Part shown: one piece after another, positions 44,833 through 56,030 of the stretch
How positions within the stretch are numbered: the first letter of the stretch is position 1
How the letters are laid out: every line of letters starts with the position of its first letter
Assembly: GCA_027257055.1 (NCBI GenBank)
Contig: JAPVLO010000001.1
Span: 15,232,501-15,296,500, forward strand
Source: Cephalopachus bancanus
Lineage: Eukaryota > Chordata > Mammalia > Primates > Tarsiidae
Reading direction: 5' to 3'
Length of the DNA stretch: 64,000 nt
The notes under the pieces: model-generated
Seen by the model: the letters and a program-made list of their open reading frames with translations, nothing else
The model's database searches: none
What the model was told of the DNA's origin: nothing
Translations under genes and position numbers: made by a program

Positions 44833-45128
44833 ACCAGGCGTGGCGGCTCACACCTGTAGCCCCAGCACTTTGGGAAGCCAAGGCAGGAGGATTGCTTGAA
44901 CCTAGAGGTTGGGAGTTCAAGACCAGCCTAGGCCATATAACGAGACCTTGTCTGTACAAAAAAAAAAAAAATTAGCCAGGCTTGGTGGCATGCCTGAAGT
45001 CCCAGCTACTTGGGAGACCGGGGTGGAAGGATCACCTGAATGCAGAAGGTGGGGGTGGCAGTAAGTGAGGGTTTTGCCACTGCACTGTAGCCTGGGCGAC
45101 AGAGTGAGGTCAAATACAACGTTAAAAA
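44833..45128 (+). mobile_element. Alu, sense, older
   Basis: GACCAGGCGTGGCGGCTCAC head, an A14 run before TTAGCCAGGCTTGG in the linker, and a right arm ending GCGACAGAGTGAGGTC with a degenerate tail. Confidence 0.95.
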
Positions 45129-46928
45129 CAAAGTTTTTATTTCAAGCTTATGAGAGAAACTGAGCTCCAGCCTGGCAGAGAAGCCATTACGTCTCAATAA
45201 CGTGTCATGCCAATGTGCTGTCAGAAAAAAGAGACACGTGTTGGTAGGCAGGCACCTCCCCGCACGGCACCTTTGCACTTGCTGGAAAGTTGAGGCTGAG
45301 GGATCATTTGCAGGGCGCTGTCTGGGTGTCCCACAGGGCCTGATATAAATATTTGATTAGGCAAACCTGCAGGCTTCTGAAGATTATATGTCTTATCCAG
45401 TGGACCCTTATAATTATGTTGTCTTCTGCAACCATGGGATCACTTTTAATTTTGTGGTTCTTCGGTAAATATTGAACCGTAAGAAAGATATATACAACGC
45501 TAAGCACAGACGGAGGACGGGAACCAGGCAAACAGAGTTCCTCGAGGCGGGATCAAGACGCGTATTCCTCGGCGCTAGAGGGAGGCGCCGGCATGGGGCC
45601 GCCTCATCAGTGGGGAGTAAATTGGCCTCGTTCTTTCCCGAGCCTCTCTGTGCGAGGCCTTGGACGTGCCTCTCATGTTGTATCTTGCAAGGGGACGTCG
45701 GCAGAGAAACCCACGCCGCCTGGGAGGGGCCGGGTCATGGGGCGGGGGGGAGGCTCAAAGGCTGGTTGGGCGCGTCTTGGTCCGTTTCTTCTCATCCTCA
45801 CTGTGGGCTGTGGCCCCCCGCGGCCCGGGCTGCCCATCAAAGCACAGTGAGGGTGACCCTTTGGTGCACACGCCTGGGTGGCGCCCAGTGGAAACCAGCG
45901 CTCAGCGTCTGAGTATGCACGGGAGGGGCGGCCAAGGTCAGCGGCACCCTTGATGTGCCTGCCCTGTCTTCGGGCCACTCCTCTCATCTCAGGCCTGCCC
46001 CATGGTGCCGGTCCGGCGCACGGCGCCTTTGAAACTAATGGAGGCGGCACCTTGGGTGTGCCCGGTAGGGGCCACCCTGCGTCACCAGGTTGCCTCTGGG
46101 TCACTGGCTTTGTCCCTTGATGCTGCTCTCTTTGCTCTCACATTCAAGGATAATCATCTCTCTCCCACTCTGTGCAGACATGGCTCTAAGCAGATCCTTG
46201 AAAGCGTTTATGAGCTGAACAAAGTGTGGCCGGCGGCAGGCCCTGGCGTGTCTGCGCCAAGGCCCCACTGGGTCAAGCGTCGAAGGACAGACGTGTCTAG
46301 GAGTTGAGTGGGGCGGGAACAGAGCTCCATCCTTCCTGGCCTCACAGAGTGATGTCTTCAGCAGCATCTGTGAGCAGGGCTCCGTGGCTCCCTGGCCGGG
46401 GCCCACGGGGTGAGCTCACCACACTCCATCTTGGCGCTGGACCCGCTTAGAGAACAACTGGTGCCAGCGCCGTGCAAAAGAAGCCAACGGGCACTTCCCT
46501 GGGTGACAGCGCAGTGCCACGTGGCCGTCCCAACCTGGCCCCCACTCCCGTGGTTTCCCACGCTGTGAGCCAGGCACCCCAGGGCCCACGGTGAACTCAG
46601 AGACCGCTCCGGGTGGCCCTAAACTCCCAGGGGACGCAGCAGGGCCGGGCGCTTCTCGGACGCCCGTGAACGACAGCTGGGGGTGGTGAGAGCCCAGCGT
46701 GGACCCGGCCGAGGCCCTCTGCGGGATGTCGGATCTTTGTGCAACGAGGCTTTCGGGACGGACGGCTGGTGCCTGTCCTCAGCCCATCCTTAACCTGGTG
46801 GCTTCAGGTACGCGCTGCGGTCCTGACCAGCGACTCACCCCAAGGAAAGACGGTGCAAGTTCCCAGGCTGGGAACGGCAGGGACACGTCTGGTGAGGGGG
46901 GACTGTCACTCACGCGGGCTTCATCCTG
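45129..46928. other. Unique DNA, CpG-rich 45540-46080
   Basis: An AT-rich patch at 45330-45480 is followed by CpG-rich sequence with overlapping open frames on both strands. There is no domain or promoter that I can support. Confidence 0.35.
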
Positions 46929-47002
46929 GCCAGTCATCGTGACATCAGTGCTCTGAAGGGCCGGAGTGGGTCTACATGCACGGGTGGACTTGCTGGGAGC
47001 TA
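46929..47002 (+). repeat. 74-bp direct repeat, copy 1
   Basis: Aligns without gaps to 47747-47820, with 5 differences. The core includes CTCTGAAGGGCCGGAGTGGG and GCACGGGTGGACTTGCTGGG. Confidence 0.93.
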
Positions 47003-47093
47003 GGGAGACGGGAAGCCTTGCCTGTGCTCTGGTAGGATCGGAGGGCTCCTCTCCCATTTGGGGTCACTCCTCCAAATGGACTGAGCAAGGGCT

Positions 47094-47269
47094 GGAGCAG
47101 TCATGTCCTGAGAGGGAGCAGGAGAGACGCCACGGGGGCCTGGGCCACCAGTCACACCCTGAGGGAGGGGACAGGGAGACGCTGGGGCGGGTGGTAGACC
47201 AGTCATGTCCTGGGGCTGGGCCACCAGTCACATCCCGAGGGAGGCGGGGGAGATGCCACGGGGTCTGGC
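47094..47269 (+). repeat. Short minisatellite, about 50-bp units, 3.5 copies
   Basis: Units begin CAGTCATGTCCTG or CCAGTCACACCCTGAGGGAG and continue into GGAGACGCCACGGGG-type text. One unit is only about 22 bp long. It lies between the two copies of the 74-bp repeat. Confidence 0.8.
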
Positions 47270-47364
47270 CGCCCTCTCATGGCTCCTCTGGGCAGCGTCC
47301 CTGCGGTCTTGCCTCCCTGGGTGGCTCCAGACGGCAGCCCCTTCACGCTCTCTCAGGCCCCTCC

Positions 47365-47480
47365 CCCTGGCAAGTCAACTGCATGAATCGTCTCATTTAA
47401 GCCTCGCAACCGTTCTGCAAGGCGGGTCCTGCTTTGTCCCTCCTTGGCAGACACCGACCCCTGAGAGTGGGGATGTGACC
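47365..47480 (-). mobile_element. MIR fragment, antisense
   Basis: AATCGTCTCATTTAAGCCTC and GCAACCGTTCTGCAAGGCGG match the MIR antisense text ATCTCATTTAATCCTCACAACA. Confidence 0.65.
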
Positions 47481-47746
47481 CCCGCAGCCGTTGGCAACGA
47501 CAGGGAAAGTGGACCCTGGGAAGGGGACGGAAGTCGTGGTCGTGGCTGGGCGGGAGGAGGCAAAGGCCACACGGAGCCTGGAACAGCCCCAGGGATGGCC
47601 GCTCTAGGCTGGAGGGCACAGAGGGGCCGTGCTGATGTACCTGCTGTTGGTCCAGCTGGAAAAGCGCCGGCTGGCGTGTGGGGATGTACTGGGCTTTAGG
47701 GTGGGCCTCACGGGTCCTCGGGACATGGGAGACTCCAGACGCTCTT

Positions 47747-47820
47747 GCCGGTCATCATGACAGCAGTCCTCTGAAGGGCCGGAGTGGGTCTGCATGCACG
47801 GGTGGACTTGCTGGGAGCTA
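47747..47820 (+). repeat. 74-bp direct repeat, copy 2
   Basis: Second copy of 46929-47002, 818 bp downstream. The right flanks differ completely. The left flanks may be weakly related. Confidence 0.93.
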
Positions 47821-48654
47821 TTTAAAATATATAACAATTGGTATGACATGAGCACCAATCAGCACGGATAAAAGCCACACTCTAGGTTTTGGAATGGGTT
47901 TGGCGTCCCTGCGCTGCTGGCTGTGAGGCTGGACCGGTTACTTAGCTGCTCAGGACTTGGTTTCTGATGGGTGGGGTGGAGAGGGGGGCTGAATCTACCT
48001 TGCCGAATGTCAGACCTAAGTGAGGTCACTTCCATGGAGGACTTGGCTTCTGCGATCGTCCTCGACCCCATCGTTTCTGTCTGTCTCTGCTGCCCACTGT
48101 GCCGGGCTCGCCCTGCGATTCTCCCCACGCTGGTGGCGCTGGCTTTGAACTCAAGGCCACCGCGTTTCTCCTCTTCTGCCCGCGTCCTCCTGATATGGCC
48201 CCGCTCTGCGAACCCCACGCAGTCAGCCCACGTGAGCACGCTGTGTCTCCCCATCTCCTCTCCCTGATGAGGACACCCAGGCAACTCAAGCGTGCGCCTA
48301 GGAAGGGTGGGGCCCGCATCCCAGGTGGCCGTTGGTGCAGGACGCACACGCCAAGGTCAGCAGCTCCATGACCTTCTGGGGGGGTCTGCTGACCACAGGG
48401 GCTTCCGGCCCCCTCCTTGGCTTTTGCTCCGACGTCTGTCCTGCCGGGTGGGCGCCCCGCTCTCAGGCAGGCTGCCTTGGGGGGAGCCGTCAAGCTAGAC
48501 GGGAGGGATTCGTGTCCCCCAGAAAGGTCCCGCGGAGACCAGCTCAGAGTCCGTTTGCACTCGCCGACGACAGGCTGTCGGTGTCGCCCAGAAGAAGGGT
48601 CGTGTTGGAGTCTGTTCCGGTGCTCTCCCTCAGTGCTGCCGGTCTGAGGCGTGG
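47821..48654. other. GC-rich unique DNA
   Basis: No supported gene. Possible weak MIR traces at 47900-47970 (GCTGGCTGTGAGGCTGGACC) are too degenerate to call firmly. Confidence 0.35.
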
Positions 48655-48772
48655 TCTCTTTCTCGCCCGCCCACCCCTCCCCCCATTCCCTCCCAACCCT
48701 AGCCCTCCTCCCCTCCTGCTCCTCCCCCTCCCTTCCTCTCCCTCTCTCCTTTTCCTCCTCCTTCTTCTGTAC
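48655..48772. repeat. Polypyrimidine tract
   Basis: About 118 bp almost entirely C and T on the + strand, with CTCC and CCTCC words. A tract this long and pure can form triplex (H-DNA), although perfect mirror symmetry is not obvious. Confidence 0.85.
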
Positions 48773-49149
48773 TGTGGTTCACGTGCCTTAAGAAAAGCTT
48801 GTTTTATTCTAAAAGAAGAACAGAATCACCAGAAGCTGCAGAAAAATATATGGGAAGGTTGCTCTCCCCAGACCCAGCCTTCCCCGATGACTCTCCCCGC
48901 ACCACCAGGGTACAAAGTCAAAACCAGGAAACTGACAAGGAGTGCATTTGCATTTCGCCAGCGGTCCACGGGCACCTTTCCGGTGTGTAGACAGTTCTAC
49001 CCGATTTTATCCCATGAGCTTGATTATCTCTGCCATTAAGCTGTATGGCGGCACCATCACTGGCAGACGCCCTTCAGTGCGCAATACGAGCTTTTGGTTG
49101 GACTATGTTTCACTGCGAAATTTTCCAGCGGTTTGACCAATTTGTGCAG
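48773..49149. other. Unique DNA before the L1
   Basis: Nothing recognised. The left limit of the L1 may extend some way into this interval. Confidence 0.35.
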
Positions 49150-49574
49150 GTTTGGGTCATGTGTTCCTTTGTATTGCTAAGCAGCTACCTGTGGTGTGGC
49201 CTTGTTTCGGGTCATTTAACCATTCCGCCGTTAAAAGAGGTCTGATTTGTTTCTAGATTTTTGTCTGTCTTGTGTAAGGCTGCTGTACATGTTCATGTTT
49301 GGGTTTTGTATGTACCTAAGTTTCTTTGGAATGAATGACCAAGAGTGTTGTTGCTGGATTATATGGTAAGTTTATTTTACTTTTTAAAGAAACTATCATA
49401 TTATTTTCCAGAGTGGCTGTAACACTTTACATTCCCACCAATCATGTGTAAGTGACCCAGTTTCTCCTCATCTTCACCAGCATTTGATGTTATGGTTATT
49501 TTATTTTCACCACTGTAAGTAGTATACAGTGATATCTCATTATGGTTTTAATTTTAAGTTAATTTTATTTTCTT

Positions 49575-49705
49575 AAATTTTATTATAGAGGTGAGGTCTC
49601 ACTATGTTGCCCAGGCTGATTCTGAACTCTTAGGATCAAGCAATCCTCCCACCTCAGCCTCCCAAGGTGCTAGGAATATAGGCGTGAGCCACCATGACTG
49701 GTTAT
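49575..49705 (-). mobile_element. Alu left-monomer fragment inside the L1
   Basis: GAGGTCTCACTATGTTGCCC to GCGTGAGCCACCATGACTGG: only the 5' monomer, in antisense. It is diverged, so either a free left monomer or an old remnant. Confidence 0.88.
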
Positions 49706-50691
49706 GCATTTTCTTAATAACTAATAATGTTAAACTTGTTCTTATATACTTATTTGTATATCTTCTTTGATAAAATATCTATTCATGTATGTTGACCATT
49801 TTCTAATGAGATGATCTTTTTCTGTTGAGTTTTGAGGTTTCTGTATATATTCCAAATACAAGTTCTGTGCTAGGTATGTGATTTGCAAATATTTTATCTC
49901 AAGCTAATTATTTTTTTTCCATCCTCTTAACATTTTCTTAATTATTGTTCTTAAAGTTTTTGACGGTTTCTAATGAATCATTTTTTTTTGCTTTTGCTAT
50001 CAAGTCTAATAATTCTTTGACTAACCCTAGATCCTGAAAATTATCTCCTGTTTTCTTTTTTCTATAAATTTTAAGTATAAAACTTACATTAAGCCTCTAT
50101 TTTGAGTTAATTTTTGTATAGGCTGTGACATTGAGGTCAAGATTCATTTTTTCTGCCAATAAGTACCCAATTGTTTCAGCACCATTTGTTAAAAAGACTC
50201 TCCCTCTTCTATTAAATTGCTGTCATGCTTGTAAAAAATCTACTGGGTACAATTTTGTGTGTCTGTTTCTGGATTCCCAACTCTGCTCCACTGATCTATG
50301 TGTCTGCCGCTCTGCCAACAACATACTATCTTGATTACTGTGCATATGTTTGTCTTAAAATCTGGCCGACTGATTCCCTCATCTTTATTCTTTTTCAAGA
50401 TTGTTTTGGCTATACTAGGACATTCCTATTTCCATGCACTTTTCAGAATAAGCTTATCTATGTTTACAAAAAAACCTTGCTGGAATTTAGACAGTAATTG
50501 TATCAAACCTATAGATCTATATAGGTTCATGGGGAGATGTGACATCTCTACCGAATTAAGTCTTCTCATCCATGAACACAGTATGTCTCTCCAATTATCA
50601 GGTCTTCTTTTATTTATTCATTTCTTCATGATTGTGTGTTTTCAGTATACAGATTCTGAACATGTTTATTTCTTTGGTGCAATTGTAAATA

Positions 50692-50952
50692 GTGTTACTT
50701 TTTTTTTTTTTTTTTTGAGTTGGAGTCTCACTCTGTCTCCCAGACTGGAGTGCAGTGGCTGCTCCCAGTCACTGCAGCCTCGACCTGCTGGGCTCCGGAG
50801 ATCCTTCCGCCTCAACCTTCCAAGAACTACAGGTGCACGCTACCACACCCAGCTAATTTTTTTGATTTATTATAGAGATGAGGTCTTGCCCAGTTGCCCA
50901 GGTGGGTCTCGAACCCGTGGGCTCAGGCAATCCACTCACCTCATGGTGTTAC
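50692..50952 (-). mobile_element. 5'-truncated lineage-specific Alu inside the L1
   Basis: Short duplication GTGTTAC at 50692-50698 and 50946-50952. The Alu has the GAGTTGGAG mark and the GGGTCTCGAACCCGTGGG box B region. It breaks at CCACTCACCTCA, about 40 bp before the expected 5' end, so box A is missing. This is close to the break in the copy at 39760-39986. Confidence 0.92.
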
Positions 50953-51030
50953 ATTTCTGATAATGTTTTCCACTTTTGTTGATTGTTAGTTTATAGAAAT
51001 ACAACTGACTTTATGTTTTTTATCTTTTTC

Positions 51031-51307
51031 TTTTTTTTTTTTTTTGAGTTGGAGTCTTACTCTGTCACCAAGGCTGAAGTGCAGTGACATGCTCGTGGTC
51101 ACCCCAGTGTTGACCTGCAGGGCTCTGGTGATCCTTCCACCTCAGCCTTCCAAGTAGCCAGAACTACAAGTGTGTGCTACCAAGCCCGGCTAATTTTTTA
51201 TTTACTGTACAAATGAGGTTTTGCCAAGTTGCCGGGGCTGGTCTCAAACCCGCAGACTCAGGCAATCCACTTGCCTTGGCCTCCCAAAGTGCTGGGATTA
51301 CAGGCTG
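51031..51307 (-). mobile_element. Alu inside the L1, slightly 5'-truncated
   Basis: T run, GAGTTGGAGTCTTACTCTGT, both arms, ending GGGATTACAGGCTGG without the terminal GAGCCACC...CCCGGCC. It has the local subfamily end mark. Confidence 0.95.
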
Positions 51308-51351
51308 GACTTTTGTATGTTTAACTTATATCCTGCAACTTTGTTGAGCTT

Positions 51352-51605
51352 ACTTTTTTTTTTGAGTTGGAATCTCACTCTGTTGCCCACGCTGGAGTGC
51401 AGTGGCACACTCATAGTTGCCTCAGTCTTCCAAGTTCTGGAACTACAGGTGCACATTACCATGCCTGGCTTAGTTTTTGATTTATTGTAAAGACAAGTTC
51501 TCACCAAGTTGCCCAGGCTGGTCTCCAGCCTCCTTAGCTTAAGCAATCCTCTCACCTCAGCCTCCCAAAGTGCTGGCATTACAGGCTTGTGCCTCTGAAC
51601 CCGTC
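51352..51605 (-). mobile_element. Alu inside the L1, with internal right-arm deletion
   Basis: GAGTTGGAATCTCACTCTGT head. The right arm lacks the CTGCAGCCTCGACCTGC block (about 51418). It ends at a degenerate GTGCCTCTGAACCCGTC. CTTACT occurs on both sides as a possible short duplication. Confidence 0.93.
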
Positions 51606-52390
51606 TTAAACTTACTTATTAGTTGTAAGCATTTTTTTAGGTTTCTTGGAATTTTCTACATGGAAAATGACATCCGCTGCAAATATTGACCATTTAATTT
51701 TTTCCTTTCAATCTGTATGCCTTTTACTTTCCTTTCTTGCCTTATTGTACTGACTCAAACTTCTAGTACCAGGCTGCAGGCTGAAGAAGTCTAGCGAGAA
51801 CAAACATTTTTGCTTTTCCCCAAACTTAGAACACATTCAGTCTTTTGCCATGAAGTATGATATTGGTGGTAGGTTTTTTGTAGGTGTTTTTTGTGGGGTT
51901 TGCAAAGTCCCTCTTTATCCCTAGTTTGCTCAGGATATTGATCATGAATGGATATTCGATTTTTCTGCATCAATTAAAACGAGCATACGGTCTTTTTTCA
52001 TCAGCCTGTTCATACGACAGATGACATTGTTTTATTTGAGTCAGCTTCGCCTACTTACAACAAATACCACTTGGTCACGGTATGTTATTCTTATTGTGCT
52101 AACATGTTTCTAGCATGCTGTGTCTAACTTCATTAGAAATATTGGTCTGTTGTTTTCTTTTTTGTCTTTGGCTGGTTTGGGTTTCAGGATAACACTGGCC
52201 TCACAGGAGAAATTGGGTCGTGTTCCCTCCTGTTCTACTTCCTGGAGGGATTGTGTAAAATTGATTTTAATTCTTCTTTAAGTGTTTGTACGCTGCTCCA
52301 GTGAAACTTTCTGGGCATAGAGACGTCTTTTTCTGGAGCTGTTAAATTACGAATTCAACTTTTAGTTGTAAGATGACACTTTTTTTCAGT

Positions 52391-53619
52391 GTTGAAAAGC
52401 AGGAGGCAGGCACTAGAAAGTTTCTTGAGCAGGAAAAAACACAGGGTCTGTGGTGAGATAAAGGGACAAGACATGCAGAGAATTAGGGTCGGATTCCGGA
52501 GGCTTCTCACTTACCAAATAGACCCCTTATTGGAGATGTCTTGTGCTGCAGGAGAGCATCTGTATTTTACCCCTCTCCGTTTCCCTTACTCTTCAACAAA
52601 GTTCAGATCTTTACAATATAGAAACACTTCTGGTCTTAACCTAGTTTTCTCTCCCTCCCTCCTTCTCTCCCTCCATTATATTTAGAAGTGTGTTTCCAAA
52701 GTTGATTTCTTTTCTTGAGCAAGTTACCCGAGAAGCAATAACGAACGAAAATCTGTTCTCAATGTGGTCCCTACTCATGTGAAGTAAAACGTTAAACTGC
52801 CCATGCTCTAACAGCAAGCAAATCCCAAGATTCCCCTAGGACTGACAGCAGTGTCGGTCCTAGATGGGAAGTACAATGTTTCTAGGATATAACTGGTCCT
52901 TTCTCATACTGTTTAAAACATACCTATGGAAATTGTAAGAATAGACAGACACCGCGTCTGCTGTTTCCTGCTATGTGACCGTTGGCCAATTTCTTTCCCT
53001 GTGAGATCCCGAAGAGTCCTTGCCACCGGGTCTTGTTTATAAAGAGCTTTCATGAGCACTATTCTAAAAACACATTTTTATTGCGCTGGGAAGCAGGCGT
53101 AAATTATGTCATCATGGCCCTTGGAGCAATAACTTGTCTTTATGAAATACACCTTGCAGGTGTTCCAGATGTATTCTATGTTTTTTCAATGATAAACAGA
53201 TACCCCGAAGCACACCTGTCCGATGGCCCATGATGCTGAGATTGGGGTGGTTCCTGCCTGGCGCCTGGGGAAAGCACACAGTGCAGGCCTTCACATCTGG
53301 GGCCACCGTGGCTGGCTTCCTGTTTATAGGGACAAGAAAATCCCCTGCTTCCTGTAGGGCACCTCAGCCACCCCCAGAGCACCAGCCCAAGCCGGGCTGC
53401 GGGCCTCACCACCTGAAGTCCATCTCCAAGAGGACCACCTGCAACCTAGAAGTGCATTGTGGTCAGGAGACAGAATGCCATTGTCTCGGTGCTTAGGGCA
53501 TCAAGGCAGGGGGGCTACACTAACCTCGCACCACCGTGCAGAGCGTGAGCCCCCCGAAGCGGGCTCTGTACAAAGACCGGGTTCAGCTTCTGTGGATGAC
53601 AGCACTTCAGGCCGCTGTT
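52391..53619. other. Unique DNA
   Basis: No repeat family, RNA gene or supported exon. Open frames at 52389-53496 carry no domain. Confidence 0.4.
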
Positions 53620-54070
53620 TATTTTACGCTCAGAATGTGTGAAAAGCTGCTGATCTTTCTACTTCTCACAGGATGAACAGTTGTAACTTTAAGAGACACT
53701 TAAATAATACTTAATTTTTAAAGAATTAGACAAATGGATGTGTTCAGCCTGACTTCAGATCAGGTTTCTGGCGTTTTTTTTTTTAAGCCTAATGTGTGAT
53801 ATGAGCCTATCAAGTGGCATTTCTTTATTTGATGTATTCCCTGTGCTGTGAGGCGTCACTTCCACGGATGTTTGGTATTGTTTGCATGTGAGCGCTTCTT
53901 GTGTTCCACCCCAGGGCTAAAGGGAGAAAATAATTAGATTTATGGCTTTGTGCTTGTAGTTTCCAATTTAAAAGTCTATTCAGAAATAACTCATAGGGTA
54001 CACACGAGGCCTGTTTCTAGTTAAATTAGCTTATCGGAGCAAAATAGCGCTTTTTGCAATTTTTCTGCAG
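53620..54070. promoter_or_regulatory. Candidate conserved noncoding element
   Basis: An AT-rich island with no mobile element. It contains TTTGCATG (53881-53888, octamer half), TAATTA (53931-53936) in AAATAATTAGATTT, TCAAGTGGC near 53811 (NKX-like) and GTTAAATTAGC near 54021. Conservation is inferred. Confidence 0.4.
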
Positions 54071-54418
54071 ATGCGGAAAGACAGCCGGCCCCTCCGCCCA
54101 GGGAAACATGACCTGTGATTTTCCCCAGCAGCAAAAGTCCTTCAACATGATGGGCAGCTCTGGCATCATTAATGATGGTGTTTCCATTTGATCTCTTAAT
54201 ATGTAGGCACTTGGTAGGGCCGCTGGAAGATGACCTCCCGGGTGGCCAGTTCCCTCACAGGGACATGCCCTAAGAGGGGCTGGGTGTTCAGAGCAGCCTG
54301 TGGGCACGTGGCACCTGGGCTCAAACTCAGACTTACCCCTGAATGTTGGGGGAAGGGGTGGCTATCTGTGGGGGTGTCACAGCTCTAAATGTCTATCTGA
54401 TGGCTGATTTTTTATGAA
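54071..54418. other. Unique DNA
   Basis: Nothing recognised. Confidence 0.35.
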
Positions 54419-54419
54419 A

Positions 54420-54560
54420 AATGTTTTAATTTTGTAATCAAAGATGAAGATCTTGCTTTGTTGCCCAGGCTGGTCTCAAACTCCTGACCTCAAACAATTC
54501 TCCCACCTCAGCCTCCCAAAGGGCTGGGATTTCAGGTTTGAGCCACCATGTCCGGTCTGA
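54420..54560 (-). mobile_element. Alu left monomer, antisense
   Basis: TTGCTTTGTTGCCCAGGCTG to TTTGAGCCACCATGTCCGGT: a single monomer without a right arm. Confidence 0.9.
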
Positions 54561-54639
54561 TTCTAGACTGACTTTTCATGGGGATAGTGTTAATTTTTTA
54601 AGAGGATGAGGCCTGCCGTTTCTAGATATTTCCCTCTGG

Positions 54640-54750
54640 GTGATCTGCTTGGGCCTCTCGAGCCTAATTCCTCATTTCTAAAATGTGGACAGTCATGTCA
54701 GCCTCACGTGGACTAGAGCACACAGCAGGTGCTCATTACACGACAGTGAC
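54640..54750 (+). mobile_element. MIR fragment, sense
   Basis: TTCCTCATTTCTAAAATGTG, then CAGCAGGTGCTCATTACACG: the 3' half of a MIR. Confidence 0.7.
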
Positions 54751-54819
54751 CGTTTGTCTGCGGGCGTGTTCATGGTACTAGTCACCAAATAGATTTCGCT
54801 TCCCACGGAACATTCTGGA

Positions 54820-54975
54820 ATGGCCTGGAACCAGAGGGATCCAGGTTGGAATTCCGAATCCAAGGCCGACATGCCAGTGGCTTTGGGCCACTCTCTTATT
54901 GTCTTTATTTGCAAGACAGATGTGAACATATCTACCTGGAGGGTTGCTGTGAACACTCTGGGTATTTTACGTCCT
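54820..54975 (+). mobile_element. Probable MIR fragment, sense
   Basis: GATCCAGGTTGGAATTCCGA, then CTTTGGGCCACTCTCTTATT and GGAGGGTTGCTGTGAACACT follow MIR order. It is degenerate. Confidence 0.55.
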
Positions 54976-55044
54976 GAGCTGACCAGCGGTTGGCGCTCTG
55001 ACCACACGGCTGGTGGGTTACGGACTTCCCCGTGCAATCTCACT

Positions 55045-55140
55045 TGCATAGCATCCCGTGAGGACGATCACGTTCCCATTTTACAGGTGATCATGTTGAG
55101 GGACCGGTGTTGACGTGGCTAAGGTTGGAACTGGATCTGC
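55045..55140 (-). mobile_element. MIR fragment, antisense
   Basis: TTCCCATTTTACAGGTGATC followed by GACGTGGCTAAGGTTGGAAC. Confidence 0.6.
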
Positions 55141-55839
55141 CTGTGCAGGGACCTTAAAAAGGCACCGACTACAGTTTTTGTTGTCCCCTAGATGCCCAGG
55201 GAGAGGGAGGTGCCTGTGCTAGCCATATACAAAGACGTGTTGAGTTCCCCAGCCCTGCCTGGGTTTCTCCCTGCAAACTCCTGGAATGCCAGCCTCCCTA
55301 CTCTCCCCTAGGGCTTCAGATGACAGGGATGAGATTGTCAGGACCCTGTCTGTCTCTGTGTCCCACATGTCAACGCTGGCCCCGTCCGTCCCGGTTGACT
55401 GTGATGAAATACTTTACAAGCAGATAAACACACACGGGTGTCGTGAGCACCGTCCTGTCTCCATCCGGTAAGCAACGCTGTCAAAGTCCCCTCTGAACGT
55501 TTGCTTCACTACGACTAACTACTACAGGTGAACAACTCCAGTGTAGACATGATGGGACTCCAAGTAAACTATATTGATCACGACTTTTTAAACAACTCAG
55601 CGCCTCATGCCTCTTGCACGCAAAAAATAATTTAAAAAAAGTATCAGGAGATCTGCCGTTTTAAATATACACGTCTCTCGGCTGGACCGTTCGCCTGGTG
55701 AGAAGTCTTCAGTTTTAGGAAGCATTGTTCAGGGTGTAGCAGGAGGTGGAACAACTTCCGCTATTCCCCAAAGACGTTGGTATCTTCAGAAGCCACATGT
55801 CTGACGGCAAATACTGTATTAAAGATGCCACGGGGGAGA
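55141..55839. other. Unique DNA
   Basis: Nothing recognised. Confidence 0.35.
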
Positions 55840-56030
55840 TAGCTCCGACTTCTCTGCTTTCTGGCTGTGTAACCTGAGACAGTGTAACCTGCGATTTAAT
55901 CTCATAAAGCTTTGGGCTCCATATCTGTGAAATGGGATAATGGCACCTCACCCAGGAGTTGGAGGATTAAATGAAATAAGGTATATAAATATTTGTAAAG
56001 CGGGCTCTTCAGACCGCGGCACAGTGTGGA
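55840..56030 (+). mobile_element. MIR element, sense
   Basis: TTTCTGGCTGTGTAACCTGA, CATATCTGTGAAATGGGATA, GGAGGATTAAATGAAATAAG and AATATTTGTAAAGCGGGCTC give a long, well-ordered MIR. Confidence 0.88.

Larger units (their letters stand above)
49150..52390 (-). mobile_element. Old L1 (ORF2 3' half), antisense, with nested Alus
   Basis: Antisense ORF2 text runs through the whole interval: TTTACATTCCCACCAATCAT (49427), ATTCATTTTTTCTGCCAATA (50142), CTGCTCCACTGATCTATGTG (50283), CTTGATTACTGTGCATATGT (50331), CAAAGTCCCTCTTTATCCCT (51903) and TTTCTACTTCCTGGAGGGAT-like wording near 52235. Four Alus or Alu fragments are nested in it. Without them about 2.3 kb of L1 remains. Frames are broken throughout and no catalytic motif survives legibly. 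The - strand is the L1 sense. Confidence 0.93.
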
